This document shows positions 16,849 through 25,005 of a stretch of 64,000 nucleotides of DNA, one piece after another. Position 1 is the stretch's first letter; the number at the start of each line of letters is the position of its first letter. The notes under the pieces were generated by a model, which was given only the letters and a program-made list of their open reading frames with translations, made no database searches and had not been told where the DNA came from. This DNA comes from Pacificoceanicola sp049341065 (lineage in GTDB: Bacteria; Pseudomonadota; Alphaproteobacteria; Rhodobacterales; Rhodobacteraceae): NCBI RefSeq assembly GCF_049341065.1, contig NZ_JBMPIX010000004.1, forward strand, positions 310,001 to 374,000, given 5' to 3'. The translations under genes and the position numbers were made by a program.

Positions 16849-17696
16849 GCTGCGGGTTCCTTGTCGAAGGCGGAAAAGGTTGCCCGCATGACGTCCACGT
16901 CAGGGGTTTGCCCGGTAAAAAGCTGGAACGCCCGGACCGCTTGGTACAAAGCCATGCTGCCGCCGTTCATGACGAGGCACCCCTTGGCCTTGGCTTCGCG
17001 CAATAGCTGGGTTTCGATCGGAAAATAGACGATATCGGCCACCCACTGATCCGCGCGGATCATACTGGTCGGGATGGCCGTTCCGGGCAGTTTGGCCATA
17101 CCCATCGGGGTCGCGTTGACGATGCCATTGGCCTGCGCCGCGGCGGTTTCAAGGTCTGTCGCCACGCGGCCACCCGTTTGCCCGGCCAGTTCCTGCGCGC
17201 CTTCGGGCGAAATATCGTGGATCAGCAGATTCCGCACGCCCATATCCTTGAGCGCATGGGCGACCGCTCCACCGGCCCCGCCTGCACCCAGCAACAAGAC
17301 GCAATCCATGTCCGCCTTTGGCAAGCCCTGCCGCATCCCTTCGGCAAAGCCCCAGAAATCGGTGTTGTGCCCAAAACGTTTGCCATCCCGGAACACCACC
17401 GTGTTCACCGCGCCAACCTTGCGCGCCGCGTCCGAAAGGACGTCGAGATGCTGCATCACGGCCTTTTTGTAGGGAAAGGTAATGTTAAGCCCGGCAAAGC
17501 CGCTTGCCTCGGCTTTGCCCAGCATTTGGGGCAGCGTTGGGGGGCTGTCCATTTGCTCGGGGTCGATCAGGTCATAGCGATAATCCAGCCCAATCGCTCG
17601 GCCCGCCTGAACATGCATGGCCGGTGTGCGGGACAGCTGAATACCATGACCGATCAGGCCAACCTGAACATGTTTTTTGTCGGTTGATTCTGGCAT
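16845..17696 (-). CDS. Shikimate/quinate 5-dehydrogenase
   Basis: AroE-family dehydrogenase, 283 residues. The substrate-binding N-domain shows GLIGHGIQLSRTPAMH, GLNITFPYKK with the catalytic Lys, and VNTVV; the Rossmann domain has LLGAGGAGGAVAHAL; the C-terminus has MNGGSMALYQAV. Coupling to the 3-dehydroshikimate dehydratase gene indicates a catabolic role: shikimate or quinate is oxidised to the dehydro form and then dehydrated to protocatechuate. The start GHGIQLSRTPAM, with ILS-to-QLS change relative to AroE, fits this catabolic subgroup. No separate quinate dehydratase is seen in the window. Confidence 0.88.
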   Translation of the reverse strand: MPESTDKKHVQVGLIGHGIQLSRTPAMHVQAGRAIGLDYRYDLIDPEQMDSPPTLPQMLGKAEASGFAGLNITFPYKKAVMQHLDVLSDAARKVGAVNTVVFRDGKRFGHNTDFWGFAEGMRQGLPKADMDCVLLLGAGGAGGAVAHALKDMGVRNLLIHDISPEGAQELAGQTGGRVATDLETAAAQANGIVNATPMGMAKLPGTAIPTSMIRADQWVADIVYFPIETQLLREAKAKGCLVMNGGSMALYQAVRAFQLFTGQTPDVDVMRATFSAFDKEPAA

Positions 17697-17963
17697 CTGA
17701 AGACTCCGAAGAAGGATCGCTTTGTAGCATCTGGGTCTTCTGAGTCAATCAATTTGTACCGCGAGGTTAAATACGCGGGTGGCGCGATAGATCATGAAAG
17801 CGCAGGTTGAGAACAGCGCAAATCCTTCGGAAGGATAAGGTGTAAGCAGGGGCAAGAAGCAGTTTGCAGAGATTTTTCCGGCGTGTCGGTCTTTGGCGCG
17901 CTAAATTCTGTGCGCCGCTCGGCGATGCCGGGCAATCACTGCAATGCAAGGGTTGGCTCTGTC
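17697..17963. other. Intergenic region between the two aromatic operons
   Basis: 267 bases with no convincing gene. It should contain the promoter of the shikimate dehydrogenase-dehydratase operon (on the minus strand a TTGACT/TACAAA pair with a 16-base gap lies within about 60 bases of the start, weak evidence) and the end of the gentisate operon. No terminator with a T-run was found. Confidence 0.4.
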
Positions 17964-18488
17964 CTATGCCCGTAGTTGACGCATGGCGGCAGGCAGGTCG
18001 TTCAGGCGGCCACCGTTACCCAAATCCAGCGCCGCAAACCAGACGGTTTTGGCGCGCAGTGCGGGCGTGCTTCTAGGGGTGCCGCCAATCGGCATGGCGC
18101 AGTCCCAAGCCGCCTCTGGCAGATCGCGCCATTCAACATTCAGGTGCACTTCGGTGTGGTGGAAAAGATGCCGCAAGGCGCGGGCGGGCAGGTTGGCGCC
18201 GAGCGCAATCTCTTTCGCGCTTGCCTCGAACCGAGGCTCCTCGGGCCAATGGCCGGTGCGCGCACCCGCCATCATTACGGCCAAGGCGCGGGCATCATAG
18301 CTTACCGTCGCGATGATCCGACGCCTGTCGCGGGTGTCCAGTTCGCTGTCTGACAGTTCGTTCAGTTTGCGGGCAAAATAGGCTGTACCGCGTCGCGCCA
18401 GAAGCAGATCGTCGGCAGGGGCGTTCGGCGCATCATAGCGTGCACCTGCCCCCTGCCGCGCTTTTAGTGCGGCAAGCGCATCGCTCAT
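17964..18488 (-). CDS. Maleylpyruvate isomerase-like (MDMPI/DinB fold) protein lacking metal ligands
   Basis: 174-residue protein of the mycothiol-dependent maleylpyruvate isomerase/DinB type. Family blocks are clear: ATVSYDARALAVMMAGARTG (residues 60-79), ALRHLFHHTEVHLNVEWRDLP (104-124) and KTVWFAALDLGNGG (147-160). Characterised members bind zinc through a His in the first block and Glu and His in the last; here these positions appear to be Thr61, Thr148 and Ala152. As alphaproteobacteria lack mycothiol, the protein is probably not an MDMPI enzyme. It overlaps the gentisate dioxygenase stop by four bases, so it is coupled to this pathway. Its job is unknown. Confidence 0.75.
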   Translation of the reverse strand: MSDALAALKARQGAGARYDAPNAPADDLLLARRGTAYFARKLNELSDSELDTRDRRRIIATVSYDARALAVMMAGARTGHWPEEPRFEASAKEIALGANLPARALRHLFHHTEVHLNVEWRDLPEAAWDCAMPIGGTPRSTPALRAKTVWFAALDLGNGGRLNDLPAAMRQLRA

Positions 18489-19588
18489 TCCTGCCCCTCA
18501 ACAGCGGTCCGCATGAAATTCAGTTTTTCCATGATCGGAGCATCGGAAAAGCGGAACAGATCGAATTCCGTCTCGGCCTGCAGCGACCATGGAACCCACG
18601 AGGGGATCACGAACATATCGCCTTTTTCCAGATTGTGCGTCTGCCCGTTCAGCACCACCGCACCTGCGCCGTCAAAGACCTGAAACACGGTCGATCCGAC
18701 CTCGCGGCGCGTCGGCGTTTCACAACCGGCCCGCAAGCGGTGAAATTCGCAGCGGATCGTCGGCATGACGTCGCCGCCAGTGGTCGGGTTCACGTATCGG
18801 ATCGCGGCATGGCCTTGTTCCACGGTCGCCGGTTGTCCCTCGTCTTCAAGCAACAATTGTTGCGTCAATGCTTGATCAGTGAACTCCCAGCGATAGGCAC
18901 CGATGGGCGAGGCAACGGTGTCCTGCAACTGCGACAGCGGGCGCAAACCGGGATGGCACCACAGCCGTTCCCCGCGAGAGAAATTCGGCGTGGCATAATC
19001 CGTTACGCGGTCGCTGCCGAATTCGAAAAAGCCAACGTCGTTGTGCTGGCTGAACGGTATGTCGAGCCCGTCGATCCACGCCATCGGCTTGTCCGTGTCG
19101 TTGTGGTGGCCGTGAAAGCACCAGCCCGGGGTCAACAGAAGATCGCCCCGCGACATCCGCACAGGATCACCGTTTACCACGGTCCAGACACCTTCACCCT
19201 CGACCACGAAACGAAAGGCGTTTTGCGAATGGCGATGCTCGGGAGCGGTCTCGCGCGGGCCAAGATACTGAATCGCGGCCCACAACGTCGGCGACACATA
19301 GGCTTTGCCGCCCAGACCCGGGTTTGCCAGGCCGATGGCCCGCCGCTCGCCTCCGCGACCTACCGGAACCAGATCGCCAGAGCGTTCAGCCAAAGGAAGC
19401 AGCGTGGACCATTTCCAGATATGGGCCACGGCCTTGGGCTTGGGGTGCATGGGCATCAGATCGCCGGTCTGTGTCCAGAGTGGGTTCAGATGGTTGTCCT
19501 TGAACCCCTGATAAAGCGCCCGCAGCTCTGGGCTGTCATCCGGCGTCATCGCATGTTCCACGCTGTCGTGATCAAGGTCTTCGTTCAT
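18485..19588 (-). CDS. Gentisate 1,2-dioxygenase
   Basis: Double-cupin ring-cleavage dioxygenase, 367 residues, the normal family length. It opens gentisate between C1 and C2 to give maleylpyruvate using Fe(II). The first cupin has PEHRHSQNAFRFVVEG (His118, His120) and GWCFHGHHN (His159), the iron ligands; the C-terminal cupin is GSTVFQVFDGAGAVVLNG with fewer histidines, as usual. It lies 40 bases after the isomerase gene and is coupled to the next gene. Salicylate-type dioxygenases are relatives, but the cluster (isomerase and fumarylpyruvate hydrolase) supports gentisate. Confidence 0.92.
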   Translation of the reverse strand: MNEDLDHDSVEHAMTPDDSPELRALYQGFKDNHLNPLWTQTGDLMPMHPKPKAVAHIWKWSTLLPLAERSGDLVPVGRGGERRAIGLANPGLGGKAYVSPTLWAAIQYLGPRETAPEHRHSQNAFRFVVEGEGVWTVVNGDPVRMSRGDLLLTPGWCFHGHHNDTDKPMAWIDGLDIPFSQHNDVGFFEFGSDRVTDYATPNFSRGERLWCHPGLRPLSQLQDTVASPIGAYRWEFTDQALTQQLLLEDEGQPATVEQGHAAIRYVNPTTGGDVMPTIRCEFHRLRAGCETPTRREVGSTVFQVFDGAGAVVLNGQTHNLEKGDMFVIPSWVPWSLQAETEFDLFRFSDAPIMEKLNFMRTAVEGQE

Positions 19589-19628
19589 TTCATCCTCCTC
19601 CGAGCCTCATTTTCACCTAAGACTGAGC

Positions 19629-20276
19629 CTATTCGGCGTCTGGCTGGTTGGGCGGCGCGGCCCGTACAAAGGCCTCGTGCTTGTCCAGCGCGGCAAAGAT
19701 GCGCGCGATGGTTGGCCAGGTCTGCAGGTCGATGCCAAACCGCTTGTTGTTCCAGACCTGCGCGTAAAGGCACAGATCCGCAAAACCCGGTGTATCGCCA
19801 TGGCAGTAAAGACCTGTCGCGGGCGATCCGGCCAGAGTGGATTCCAAGGCATCGAAAGTTTCGCTGACCCAATGGGTGAACCACGCTTTCTGCGCTTCGG
19901 CATCAGCGCCGAATTCCTTGCCGATGTATTGCAAGACCCGCAGATTGTTCAGCGGATGAATTTCGCAGGCGATCATATAGCCCAAGGCCCGCACCCGTGC
20001 CCGTTCCTCATGCGAGGCGGGCAGTAGCGGCGGTTCCGGATATGCCTCGTCCAGCCATTCGATGATGGCCAGAGATTGCGGTATCATCGCGCCGCTTTCA
20101 AGCTCGAGCACCGGCACCAGACCGGCGGGGTTCTTGGCCAGAAACTCGGGGGTTTTGTGTGCCTTGTCCTTCAGCGCATAGGCGACATAGTCATAGTCCA
20201 ACCCCTTCAGGTTCAACGCCGCGCGCAGCCGGGTCGAGGTCGAGGACCGAAAGTAGTTGTGCAGGATCAGGGTCAT
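19629..20276 (-). CDS. Maleylpyruvate/maleylacetoacetate isomerase (zeta-class GST)
   Basis: 215-residue glutathione S-transferase of the zeta class, carrying the SSTSTRLR active-site motif at residues 11-18 and PAGLVPVLEL, the family's glutathione site. It isomerises maleylpyruvate to fumarylpyruvate with glutathione. The gene start overlaps the hydrolase stop by four bases (ATGA). Position between the fumarylpyruvate hydrolase and gentisate dioxygenase genes indicates maleylpyruvate as substrate; the homogentisate-pathway isomerase is the close alternative. Its presence means the cluster does not need the MDMPI-like protein as isomerase. Confidence 0.9.
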   Translation of the reverse strand: MTLILHNYFRSSTSTRLRAALNLKGLDYDYVAYALKDKAHKTPEFLAKNPAGLVPVLELESGAMIPQSLAIIEWLDEAYPEPPLLPASHEERARVRALGYMIACEIHPLNNLRVLQYIGKEFGADAEAQKAWFTHWVSETFDALESTLAGSPATGLYCHGDTPGFADLCLYAQVWNNKRFGIDLQTWPTIARIFAALDKHEAFVRAAPPNQPDAE

Positions 20277-20968
20277 GCCGGATCGCCTATCGTCACCGTC
20301 GCGTCGCCCAGCCCTTCGACCGATGCGGTGCAGACGTCACCGAGCACCAGTTTGCCGACGCCCGCCGGGGTACCCGACATGATCAGATCGCCGGGTTTCA
20401 GCTCAACCGAGCGGGACAGGATCGAGATCACCTCGGGGATGGTCCAGATCAGCTCCTCAAGGTCGGCGTCCTGTTTGACTTCACCGTTCACCGTCAGTTT
20501 GATCGATCCGGTTGCAGGGTGCCCGACCTCGGAAACCGGATGCAAAGGCCCGATCACCGCCGAGCGGTCAAAGGCTTTGCCCCAATCCCATGGGCGGCCC
20601 ATGTCCTTGGCCACCTGCTGCAGATCGCGGCGTGTCAGATCGTTGCCGGTTCCGTAGCCCCAGACGTGGGACAGTGCGTCCGCCTCCGAGATGTTTGACC
20701 CGCCAGTGCCGATGGCGACGATCATTTCAGCTTCGTAGTGAAAATTCTGGGTTTCGGGCGGATAGGGAATTGTCTGCCCATGGTCGACTACGGCATCGGC
20801 GGGTTTGGTGAAGAAGAACGGCGCCTCGCGATCAGGGTCCTTGCCCATTTCGCGCGCATGGGCGGCATAGTTTCGCCCGACGCAAAAGATGCGGCGGACG
20901 GGAAAGCGGTCTTCGCTGCCTGCAATGGCCACCGAGGGTGTGGGGGCCGGTTCAAATACAAAACCCAT
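20273..20968 (-). CDS. Fumarylpyruvate hydrolase (FAH family)
   Basis: 231-residue fumarylacetoacetate-hydrolase-family enzyme that splits fumarylpyruvate to fumarate and pyruvate, the last step of the glutathione-dependent gentisate route. The FAH fold shows IFCVGRNYAAHAREMG, metal-ligand region FHYEAEMIVAIG, and WGYGTGNDLTRRDLQ, plus SGTPAGVG near the end. AAAGGA lies upstream of the ATG. It is now the first intact gene of the gentisate operon, directly after a remnant of what seems to have been a hydroxylase gene. Confidence 0.9.
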   Translation of the reverse strand: MGFVFEPAPTPSVAIAGSEDRFPVRRIFCVGRNYAAHAREMGKDPDREAPFFFTKPADAVVDHGQTIPYPPETQNFHYEAEMIVAIGTGGSNISEADALSHVWGYGTGNDLTRRDLQQVAKDMGRPWDWGKAFDRSAVIGPLHPVSEVGHPATGSIKLTVNGEVKQDADLEELIWTIPEVISILSRSVELKPGDLIMSGTPAGVGKLVLGDVCTASVEGLGDATVTIGDPA

Positions 20969-21126
20969 GGTCTGTCCTTTGTTCTGTTCGCAAAATTTCT
21001 ATTTTTGATGCCATTCAAACCGTACAGCCTGTTCAGCTGATTGTACCAGCCCTCTGGGTGCATCCGACAGATTGCAGCCAATCCGACAAAACCGCCGCCA
21101 GTAACCAGGTTGGGAAGGTCCGACAT
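20969..21126 (-). pseudogene. Deletion remnant of a flavin monooxygenase (3-hydroxybenzoate 6-hydroxylase-like)
   Basis: An ATG at 21126 has a near-perfect ribosome site (GAGAGGAGG, 5 bases upstream). The first residues MSDLPNLVTGGGFVGLAA look like the FAD-binding start of salicylate/3-hydroxybenzoate hydroxylases (usually GGGIGGLAAA). The frame then jumps to EGWYNQLNRLYGLNGI, which resembles the C-terminal end of the same enzymes (pattern FYDALEWLYGW). About 350 residues between these would be missing. The frame continues without a stop into the hydrolase gene, to 20788, in a different phase. Interpretation from recalled similarity; a novel short protein is the alternative. Confidence 0.55.
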
Positions 21127-21249
21127 GACGCCTCCTCTCGTCTGTCCGGCAATATAGATCGCATACTTACGATTAGCGGGCATACTATCGTTTCGCCAAG
21201 AGTTTTTGTAAGATCGGCTCAAACGCTTGAATGCAAAGGGGGCGGTGCG

Positions 21250-21699
21250 GTGTCAGAAAGCGAAAAGGCATTGGGGATCCACGCAATGGCGGGTCATCTG
21301 ATTCGCCGCTTGCACCAGATTTCCACCCAAACGTTTCAGGCGCGGGCAAAGGCGTCCGGGGTGGACATGACCCCGGTGCAATACGCTGCGCTTGAGGCGA
21401 TCGAGGTCAATCCCGGTGTCGATCAGGCGACCGTGGCGGCGCTGATTGCCTATGACCGGGCGACTATCGGCGGAGTGATTGACCGGCTTGAGGCCAAAGG
21501 CCTGATCCAGCGCAGGGTCAGCGAAACGGACCGCCGCGCGCGGGTTCTGACGCTGACCGAAGATGGCGCGCGGCAATTGCAGGTCTTCAGGCCAATCGTT
21601 GCAGAGCTGCAGACCACGATTCTGCAGGGACTCAACAAAAGCGAGCGTGAAATGTTTCTCACGCTCGCTCAAAAGGCAGCCTACGGGAAGGAAACCTAG
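21250..21699 (+). CDS. MarR-family transcriptional regulator of the gentisate operon
   Basis: 149-residue MarR-type repressor with dimerisation helices at each end and a winged helix (VDQATVAALIAYDRATIGGVIDRLEAKGLIQRR then DRRARVLTLTEDG). The GTG start at 21250 is chosen because AAGGGGG lies 8 bases upstream and the protein then has the usual MarR length; the frame is open much further upstream, over the intergenic region. It is divergent from the gentisate operon, which suggests it represses that operon and responds to gentisate or a precursor such as 3-hydroxybenzoate. It meets the msrQ-like gene tail to tail, with one base between stop codons. Confidence 0.85.
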   Translation: MSESEKALGIHAMAGHLIRRLHQISTQTFQARAKASGVDMTPVQYAALEAIEVNPGVDQATVAALIAYDRATIGGVIDRLEAKGLIQRRVSETDRRARVLTLTEDGARQLQVFRPIVAELQTTILQGLNKSEREMFLTLAQKAAYGKET

Positions 21700-21700
21700 G

Positions 21701-22300
21701 TCAGGCTGCGGCCCGGCGCATCCGACGCTTGTTGGTCCAATACCAGATGCGATAGGTCTCCAGCGCAATCAGTGGCGAGAATTGGATCAATGCGCCCAAG
21801 GGATGCCCCCAATTGTGCAGCGAAGCCCAGTGCAGAAGCGTCAGAACCGCTGCACCATAGGTCCAGCGCTGCAGGGTCTTCCAACGCGGCCCCATGATCC
21901 GAACGAAGTAATCCATCGAGGTCACGGCCAGCGGCACAAAGATCGCGAAGGCGACCCACCCGGTCCAGATGTAAAAGCGATCGATCTCGCCGATGACGCT
22001 GTCCAGCGATCCTTTGTCCATAACGTAGAAAAGCGTGTGCAGCGCCGCATACCCGAATGCCGCGACTCCGAAGTACCGTCGGTTCTTTTTCAGCCACTGC
22101 GGTCCGCGCCACCCTTTGAATAGCATCATAAGAGGCGTGGCCATCATCGTGATGATCAATAGCCGCGCGGCCCACTCGCCGGTGGGGTGTACCAGAATAT
22201 GAATGATCCGCGCATTGTCCGCAGTCATCGCCTCGTAAGACCAAAGTGCGGGTGGCAGGGCCAATACCGCCCAAAGCAAGTAGGGGTTGAATCGAGACAT
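21701..22300 (-). CDS. msrQ: MsrQ/YedZ-like ferric reductase transmembrane protein
   Basis: 199-residue membrane protein of the ferric-reductase-like (YedZ/MsrQ) family with about six membrane segments and haem-ligand histidines, for example in YAALHTLFYV and LLHWASLHNWGHPLGAL. MsrQ passes electrons from the quinone pool to MsrP, the periplasmic methionine sulfoxide reductase. The ATG at 22300 (MSRFNPYL) is preferred over an upstream TTG at 22330. No msrP gene is next to it in this window, so the partner is either elsewhere or the protein serves another acceptor. Confidence 0.83.
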   Translation of the reverse strand: MSRFNPYLLWAVLALPPALWSYEAMTADNARIIHILVHPTGEWAARLLIITMMATPLMMLFKGWRGPQWLKKNRRYFGVAAFGYAALHTLFYVMDKGSLDSVIGEIDRFYIWTGWVAFAIFVPLAVTSMDYFVRIMGPRWKTLQRWTYGAAVLTLLHWASLHNWGHPLGALIQFSPLIALETYRIWYWTNKRRMRRAAA

Positions 22301-22454
22301 TGAAAACCTGTCCTTTTTAACAGTCGACAAAGGTCTTACGACGCCGCGTAAAAAATCCGTCGCGCCCTTCTGAAATTTTTTCTGCGTGTGCGAAGTGCTT
22401 GCGTCGAAGGGGGTGCTATGGCTACTCCGGTACGAACATTCTCAGGAGCGACCC

Positions 22455-23207
22455 TTGGTCTTTGCCCGTCTTTTCCCGGTTTTGGCGTTTTGTCTGGCGC
22501 TCGTGCCTCTGCCGCTATGCGCAGGGCAGGTGACGGTCTTTGCCGCCTCAAGCCTCAAGACCGCACTGGATCAGATTGCCCCGGGGTTTGAGGCCGCAAC
22601 AGGCCATGATCTGGCAGCGTCTTTGGCAGGGTCTTCCGTTCTGGCGCGGCAAATCGAATACGGCGCGCCCGCTGATGTCTTTATCTCGGCCAACCCCGAC
22701 TGGATGGATGTGCTGGACGGGCAGGGGCTGATCCTGCCGGAAACGCGCGTTGATCTGCTTGGCAACCGGTTGGTCGTGATCGCGCCGGCCGGCCGCGCCG
22801 CTGATCTGCCGGATCTGAGCGTGATGACCGATAGCAACATTGCCATGGCCTTGGTCGATGCAGTGCCTGCGGGCATCTATGGCAAGGCGGCGTTGATTTC
22901 GTTGGGGTTGTGGCCGGTGTTCAAGGACCATGTGGTTCAAACCGACAATGTGCGCGCCGCGCTGGCCTTGGTCGCGCTGGACGAGGTTCCCCTTGGTATT
23001 GTCTACGCCACGGATGCAAAGGCCGAACCGCGTGTCGAAGTGGTGCAAGAAATCCCCGAGACAGCCCATCCCCCCATCCGCTACCCTGCCGCACGCCTGA
23101 CCGACACCAAAGCCGCCCGCGCCTTTATCGACTACCTGCAAGGCCCGGAGGCCGCGCAGGTCTTTCAGGATCAGGGCTTTACCATCTTGCATGAGCCCAA
23201 GAGATGA
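22455..23207 (+). CDS. modA: Molybdate ABC transporter periplasmic binding protein
   Basis: ModA, 250 residues, binds molybdate or tungstate in the periplasm. A signal peptide (VFARLFPVLAFCLALVPLPL then CAGQ) is followed by VTVFAASSLKTALDQIA and GSSVLARQIEYGAPADVFISA, which contain the oxyanion-binding serines; TDNVRAALALVALDEVPLGIVYATDA is the typical C-lobe. The chosen start is a TTG with AGGAG six bases upstream; no in-frame ATG sits near the signal peptide, and the longer GTG start at 22386 would spoil it. Overlaps modB by four bases. Confidence 0.9.
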   Translation: MVFARLFPVLAFCLALVPLPLCAGQVTVFAASSLKTALDQIAPGFEAATGHDLAASLAGSSVLARQIEYGAPADVFISANPDWMDVLDGQGLILPETRVDLLGNRLVVIAPAGRAADLPDLSVMTDSNIAMALVDAVPAGIYGKAALISLGLWPVFKDHVVQTDNVRAALALVALDEVPLGIVYATDAKAEPRVEVVQEIPETAHPPIRYPAARLTDTKAARAFIDYLQGPEAAQVFQDQGFTILHEPKR

Positions 23208-23896
23208 GCTGGCTTGGCCCTGATGAGTGGCAGGCGGTTGCGCTGTCACTTCGCGTGGCGTTCTGGGCGGTTCTGGTGTCGCTGCCGATCGGCCTGTTCA
23301 CCGCTTACGCCTTGGCGCGCTGGCAGTTTCCGGGCAAGCAGATCGTCAACGGGTTGGTGCATTTGCCGCTGATCCTGCCGCCGGTCGTGACTGGCTATTT
23401 GTTGCTACTGACCTTTGGCACCCGAGCGCCGTTGGGCGCTGCGCTTCAGGACATCGGCATCGTCTTTGCCTTTCGCTGGACAGGCGCCGCGTTGGCCGCG
23501 GCCGTCATGGCATTTCCCCTGATGGTGCGCGCAATGCGCCTGTCCATCGAGGCGGTTGACCCCAAGCTGGAACAGGCCGCGGCCACGCTTGGCGCGTCTC
23601 GGGTTTGGGTGTTTCTCACCGTTACCCTGCCGCTGACGTTGCCAGGGATCATCGCGGGCGCGATCCTTGCTTTTGCGAAAGCCATGGGGGAATTCGGCGC
23701 AACGATCACCTTTGTTTCGAACATACCCGGACAGACACAGACCCTGCCCTCGGCGGTTTATGCGTTTTTGCAGGTGCCGGGGGGTGAAAGTTCGGCCATG
23801 CGGCTAGTTATCGTATCTGTCGTGATCGCCATGGGCGCGCTTTTGCTGTCAGAATGGCTGTCGCGCCGCGCCGCACGGCGGGTGGGCGGCGCATGA
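23204..23896 (+). CDS. modB: Molybdate ABC transporter permease
   Basis: ModB, 230 residues, five to six membrane segments. The EAA loop that contacts ModC appears as EAVDPKLEQAAATLGAS, and GVFLTVTLP-type and AFAKAMGEFGATITFVSNIPGQTQT sequences are typical of ModB. Starts at the ATGA overlap with modA and ends in an ATGA overlap with modC, so all three are translationally coupled. Confidence 0.94.
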   Translation: MSWLGPDEWQAVALSLRVAFWAVLVSLPIGLFTAYALARWQFPGKQIVNGLVHLPLILPPVVTGYLLLLTFGTRAPLGAALQDIGIVFAFRWTGAALAAAVMAFPLMVRAMRLSIEAVDPKLEQAAATLGASRVWVFLTVTLPLTLPGIIAGAILAFAKAMGEFGATITFVSNIPGQTQTLPSAVYAFLQVPGGESSAMRLVIVSVVIAMGALLLSEWLSRRAARRVGGA

Positions 23897-24975
23897 CTCT
23901 GTCGGTTTGCCTCAAGCATCGATTCGCCGGTTTGGCGCTGGACGTGGATTTTCAAGCGCCTTCGGGGCTGACGGTGTTGTTCGGGCGCTCGGGGTCGGGG
24001 AAGACCACCATCGTGAACGCCGTCGCCGGACTGCTCAAGCCCGATGCTGGGCGGATTGCGGTAGAGGACCGCGTGCTGTTGGACACGCAGGCCGGGATCT
24101 GCCTTGCGCCCAACCAACGGCGGCTTGGCTATATCTTTCAGGAGGGGCGCCTGTTCCCGCATTTGACCGTGCGGCAGAACCTTGGCTACGGGCGCTGGTT
24201 TTCCCGTGCCCGGGGCGGAGCGGAGCCCGAACACGTAATCGAGATGCTTGGGTTGGGTGATCTGCTGGACCGTCGCCCCGGCGCGCTGTCCGGAGGTGAA
24301 AAGCAGCGCGTGGCCATCGGACGGGCGCTATTGGCCAACCCCGAGCTGATCCTCGCCGACGAACCGCTTGCGGCGCTGGACGAGGCTCGGAAAGCCGAGA
24401 TCCTGCCCTATTTCGAACGACTCCGGGATGAGGCCGTGGTGCCGATCCTCTACGTCAGCCACGCCCCGGGCGAGGTTGCTCGGCTTGCCACCTCAGTTGT
24501 CGCCTTGCAGGACGGACGCGTTGCCCGTCAGGGGCCGGCGACGGAAGTCTTGGGCGATGCCTCGATCCTTCCGGCAGGTGTGCGCGGCGCGGGTGCGGTT
24601 CTCGAAGCGACCGTCGTGGCGCATCATGATGACGGGCTGAGCGAGTTGGACGCAGGGGGGCAGCGGCTGCATTTGCCGCGTGTGTCCAAATCTGTCGGCA
24701 CGATCCTTCGCGTGCGCATCCCCGCGCAAGAGGTGATCCTGGCCCGCCAGCGCCCCGAAGGCTTGTCGGCGCTGAACATCATTCCCGGCCGGGTCGAGGC
24801 GATCCGCGAAGGCGGTGGGCCGGGGGCGATTGTCTCGCTCGCGACACCTGCGGGTACAATCTTAGCGCGCATAACCCGTCGCTCGGCACAAAGGCTTGGC
24901 CTTGCCGAAGGGGTGGAGTGCTTTGCCGTGCTAAAAACCGTTGCCATCGCGCCGCAAGATGTCGGCGGGGCTTGA
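23893..24975 (+). CDS. modC: Molybdate ABC transporter ATP-binding protein
   Basis: ModC, 360 residues. The ABC domain shows Walker A GRSGSGKTT, signature LSGGEKQRVAIGRA, Walker B LILADEPLAALD and switch His in YVSHAPGE. The C-terminal part is a molybdate-binding Mop/TOBE domain (ALNIIPGRVEAI), which can sense intracellular molybdate. The ATG at 23893 in the ATGA overlap with modB is preferred over the in-frame ATG 13 codons earlier. No ModE gene or obvious ModE box was seen upstream of modA. Confidence 0.93.
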   Translation: MTLSVCLKHRFAGLALDVDFQAPSGLTVLFGRSGSGKTTIVNAVAGLLKPDAGRIAVEDRVLLDTQAGICLAPNQRRLGYIFQEGRLFPHLTVRQNLGYGRWFSRARGGAEPEHVIEMLGLGDLLDRRPGALSGGEKQRVAIGRALLANPELILADEPLAALDEARKAEILPYFERLRDEAVVPILYVSHAPGEVARLATSVVALQDGRVARQGPATEVLGDASILPAGVRGAGAVLEATVVAHHDDGLSELDAGGQRLHLPRVSKSVGTILRVRIPAQEVILARQRPEGLSALNIIPGRVEAIREGGGPGAIVSLATPAGTILARITRRSAQRLGLAEGVECFAVLKTVAIAPQDVGGA

Positions 24976-25005
24976 TACACTCAGCGCTGCCGCTAGTTCC
25001 TGCGC

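Noticed and set aside
17767..17949. Short minus-strand frame between the aromatic operons
   Set aside because: No ribosome site, no family resemblance, and arginine/proline-rich composition typical of chance frames.
20788..21222. 144-codon minus-strand frame spanning the FAH gene start
   Set aside because: Not taken as an intact gene: only its first part looks like real coding (hydroxylase remnant); the rest runs through the hydrolase gene in another phase.
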